22,756 nucleotides of DNA from Botryococcus braunii (Eukaryota; Chlorophyta; Trebouxiophyceae), in the NCBI GenBank assembly GCA_002005505.1, contig MVGU01001441.1, positions 95,001 through 117,756 of the forward strand, given 5' to 3'. Below are positions 21,003 to 22,756 of this stretch, in pieces. The notes beneath the pieces were generated by a model. It was given only the letters and a program-made list of their open reading frames with translations, was not told where the DNA came from and made no database searches. The position numbers were made by a program, and so were the translations under genes. The first letter of the stretch is position 1. Every line of letters begins with the position of its first letter.

Positions 21003-22284
21003 ACCCCCCCTCCCCGCCCCCCCAGCACACCCCCCTGCCCCCCTAACCACCCCCCCCCCGCGCACCGCCAACCCTACACACCGCCACAACCACGCCCTCA
21101 ACCCCACATTCCCTCCCCTCCCTCCACCACCCTTACCTGCCCCCAGCCACCTCCCCCCACCCCCCCCCCGGCCCAAACCATAGCCCCTTCTTCCGCTCCC
21201 CCCCACCCCTCCCCATTGCTGCCGCACACCCCCGCCACCACCGCCACCTTCACGACAAACCCTGCCACTCCTCTTTCCGTAACACCGCCCCCCCCCACTC
21301 GCCCCACCAGTCCCTTCCCCCCCCCCCCACGCACACCCCTGCCTCGCACACCTCCCCGCCCCACCCTCCCCCTACCCTACAACGCGCACGCCGCAGACCC
21401 CCAACCCCCACACTGCATCCACGCCACCCGCCCACCCTCCCACTCGACCCTGGCCCCCGCCGTCCCCCCTGTCCCCCCCCCACCCTGTCCCCTGCCCTCC
21501 CCCCTGCCCCCCCCCACCCCCCGCCTTAACCCCTCGCCCCGGTTCCGCTCCATGCGCACGCCCCCCTCTCAGCACGCACTCTCCCAAGACCAACAGCTTC
21601 AGAACGCACCCTTCTAGGCCGCCATACACGTTGCGGGGGAACGTCCGAACCCCGCGCTGCTTCATCCCCTGCGCACTCCCCCCTGCAAAACCCAAGACAC
21701 GCCTCACCGCCCGTTCCACCTCACGCATGGCAATCCCCCAGACGACCACCTCCCTCCGCCCCCTGCATGCAACAATTACCCACAACCCCCACAACCTACC
21801 CATCACCTCCCCCCCCTCCCCTCCCCACCCCCCGCTGCCCCCCGCGCCACACCCCTTCCACCCCAACCCAACTTCCCTGCAGACCCACCCAACACCTCAC
21901 CCCCACACTGCCACACCGTCCTCCCACCAGCCCGCAACTCGCACCCCCCCTGCAGCCCTGACGCTCTCATCCCCACCCTCGCTCACCCACCTTCCTGCAT
22001 CCTCCGTGCAGCATTGCCCCACGACCACCCCCCCCCCCGGATGCTCCTTCAAACCCTCCCCTCCGCCCACGCACCTAACCCCCCCCCTCCCCTTCTGACC
22101 ACCCCCCTACCTCAACCCACAGCCCCCCCCCATCCCCCCCCCGCACCTCTTCTGCGCGACCCCCACCCACCCCCCCCCGCTCCCCCCGCACCCCCCCCGC
22201 CCCCCCCGCGCCCGCACACCCCCACCACCGCCCCCCCGCCCCCCCCACCACCCCCCCCACACACCCCCCCCCCCCCCCCCGCTC

Positions 22285-22318
<34 letters not shown>

Positions 22319-22756
22319 GCCCTACTGCTTGCACAGCCCTTACCTGGCGTCCCCACCCACCCCACCCCAGCAACCTCTGCTCCGCCCGCCCAAACCCCAC
22401 CACCTCCCCCCCCCCACACACCCCCGCACCTACGTTCCCCATCCCCACCCCAAGTAACCCCAAGTGCCCCTCCTCCCGCGCCGAGGCCCAGTCCCCTGCC
22501 GCACAACTCACAAACCGCCCTACATCATCCATGCATCGTTCCCCCGGCACTCCCCATGAATGCAACTTTCACCCCCCCCCTCCCCCAGCCCCAGGCCAGG
22601 CCCTACCCCCGCAACGCCCCTTCTAACACCACCAATACCTTCGACCCTCCTCCCCCCCCCCCAATGCCCATCACTTGTCGCACCTCTTCTGCGTGGCACC
22701 CTCAGCAACCCACCGGCGGCGCCAATCCACAACAGCAACCTGCCACCAGTCGCCAG
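21003..22756. repeat. C-rich mirror of the G-rich block
   Basis: This is the reverse-complement counterpart of about 12494-14450, with C-runs reaching nearly 30 bases near 22291-22318. It is about 200 bp shorter than the left version, mostly because 22140-22440 has lost or collapsed sequence. Repeat markers seen on the left recur at 22141-22160 and 22656-22700 (CACCTCTTCTGCG). Pro-rich plus-strand and Gly-rich minus-strand frames are composition effects. Confidence 0.9.
21372..21728 (-). CDS. conserved coding segment upstream of the helicase, unknown function
   Basis: From an ATG at 21728 the minus strand reads REVERAVRRVLGFAGGSAQ, then RTFPRNVYGGLEGCVL and KLLVLGECVLRGG without a break, before becoming Gly-rich after about 21550. 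The same frame is also open upstream to 21866 with plausible residues (LWGLWVIVACRGRREVVVWG). The left-arm counterpart at 13711 is broken by two extra C. Sequence between this segment and the helicase is poly-C, so a single large protein with the helicase cannot be shown. I recognise no family. Coding potential rests on composition and on clean alignment with the other arm. Confidence 0.45.
   Translation of the reverse strand: MREVERAVRRVLGFAGGSAQGMKQRGVRTFPRNVYGGLEGCVLKLLVLGECVLRGGRAHGAEPGRGVKAGGGGGQGGGQGTGWGGDRGDGGGQGRVGGWAGGVDAVWGLGVCGVRVVG

Overview
The window looks like nuclear DNA of a eukaryote, most likely an alga or other protist. It has kilobase-scale trinucleotide and dinucleotide microsatellites, short transposon-like units with terminal inverted repeats, and a PIF1-type helicase of the kind carried by eukaryotic mobile elements. 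There are no bacterial operons, rRNA or tRNA genes that I could recognise. I cannot name the lineage from sequence alone. No clearly intact host gene is visible.

Layout. Positions 1-1348 hold two minisatellites (39-bp and 29-bp periods) and one doubtful small ORF. Positions 1352-3178 are a compound AAT/AAC microsatellite interrupted by a 406-bp element with 27-bp perfect terminal inverted repeats (1987-2392). Positions 3179-4350 are unique, gene-poor DNA. A second unit bounded by 19-bp inverted repeats lies at 4359-4921. From about 5.1 kb to 16.0 kb the plus strand carries a degraded mobile element: frame-broken coding debris (5.1-6.4 kb), two (GA)n tracts with a duplicated flank, a tyrosine recombinase split over three frames (7910-9920), an unknown ORF (about 9967-10752), an extremely G-rich block with 656-bp tandem repeats (10.6-14.4 kb), and a PIF1-like SF1B helicase (14473-16019).

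The helicase end of this element sits in a very large imperfect inverted repeat. The left arm runs from about 12494 to 17715 and the right arm from about 18085 to the window edge at 22756, with a 370-bp spacer. In the helicase part the arms are about 98% identical by my hand alignment, so the right arm holds a second, opposite-strand helicase copy (18669 to about 20110) and a C-rich mirror of the G-rich block. Each arm has one large private segment: 16005-17174 (left only) and about 20161-21002 (right only). The left helicase reading frame continues into the left-only segment, so that segment is probably ancestral and was lost from the right arm between two ACCCT copies. The right-only segment looks like an inserted LTR-like or promoter-bearing fragment.

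How the parts fit: a tyrosine recombinase and a PIF1 helicase on the same strand suggest a recombinase-type DNA transposon or integrated element, now broken by frameshifts. Most frameshifts lie in homopolymer runs, so some may be base-calling errors rather than real decay. The palindrome may come from inverted duplication or from head-to-head insertion of two copies; the far end of the right arm, and any second recombinase, lie outside the window.
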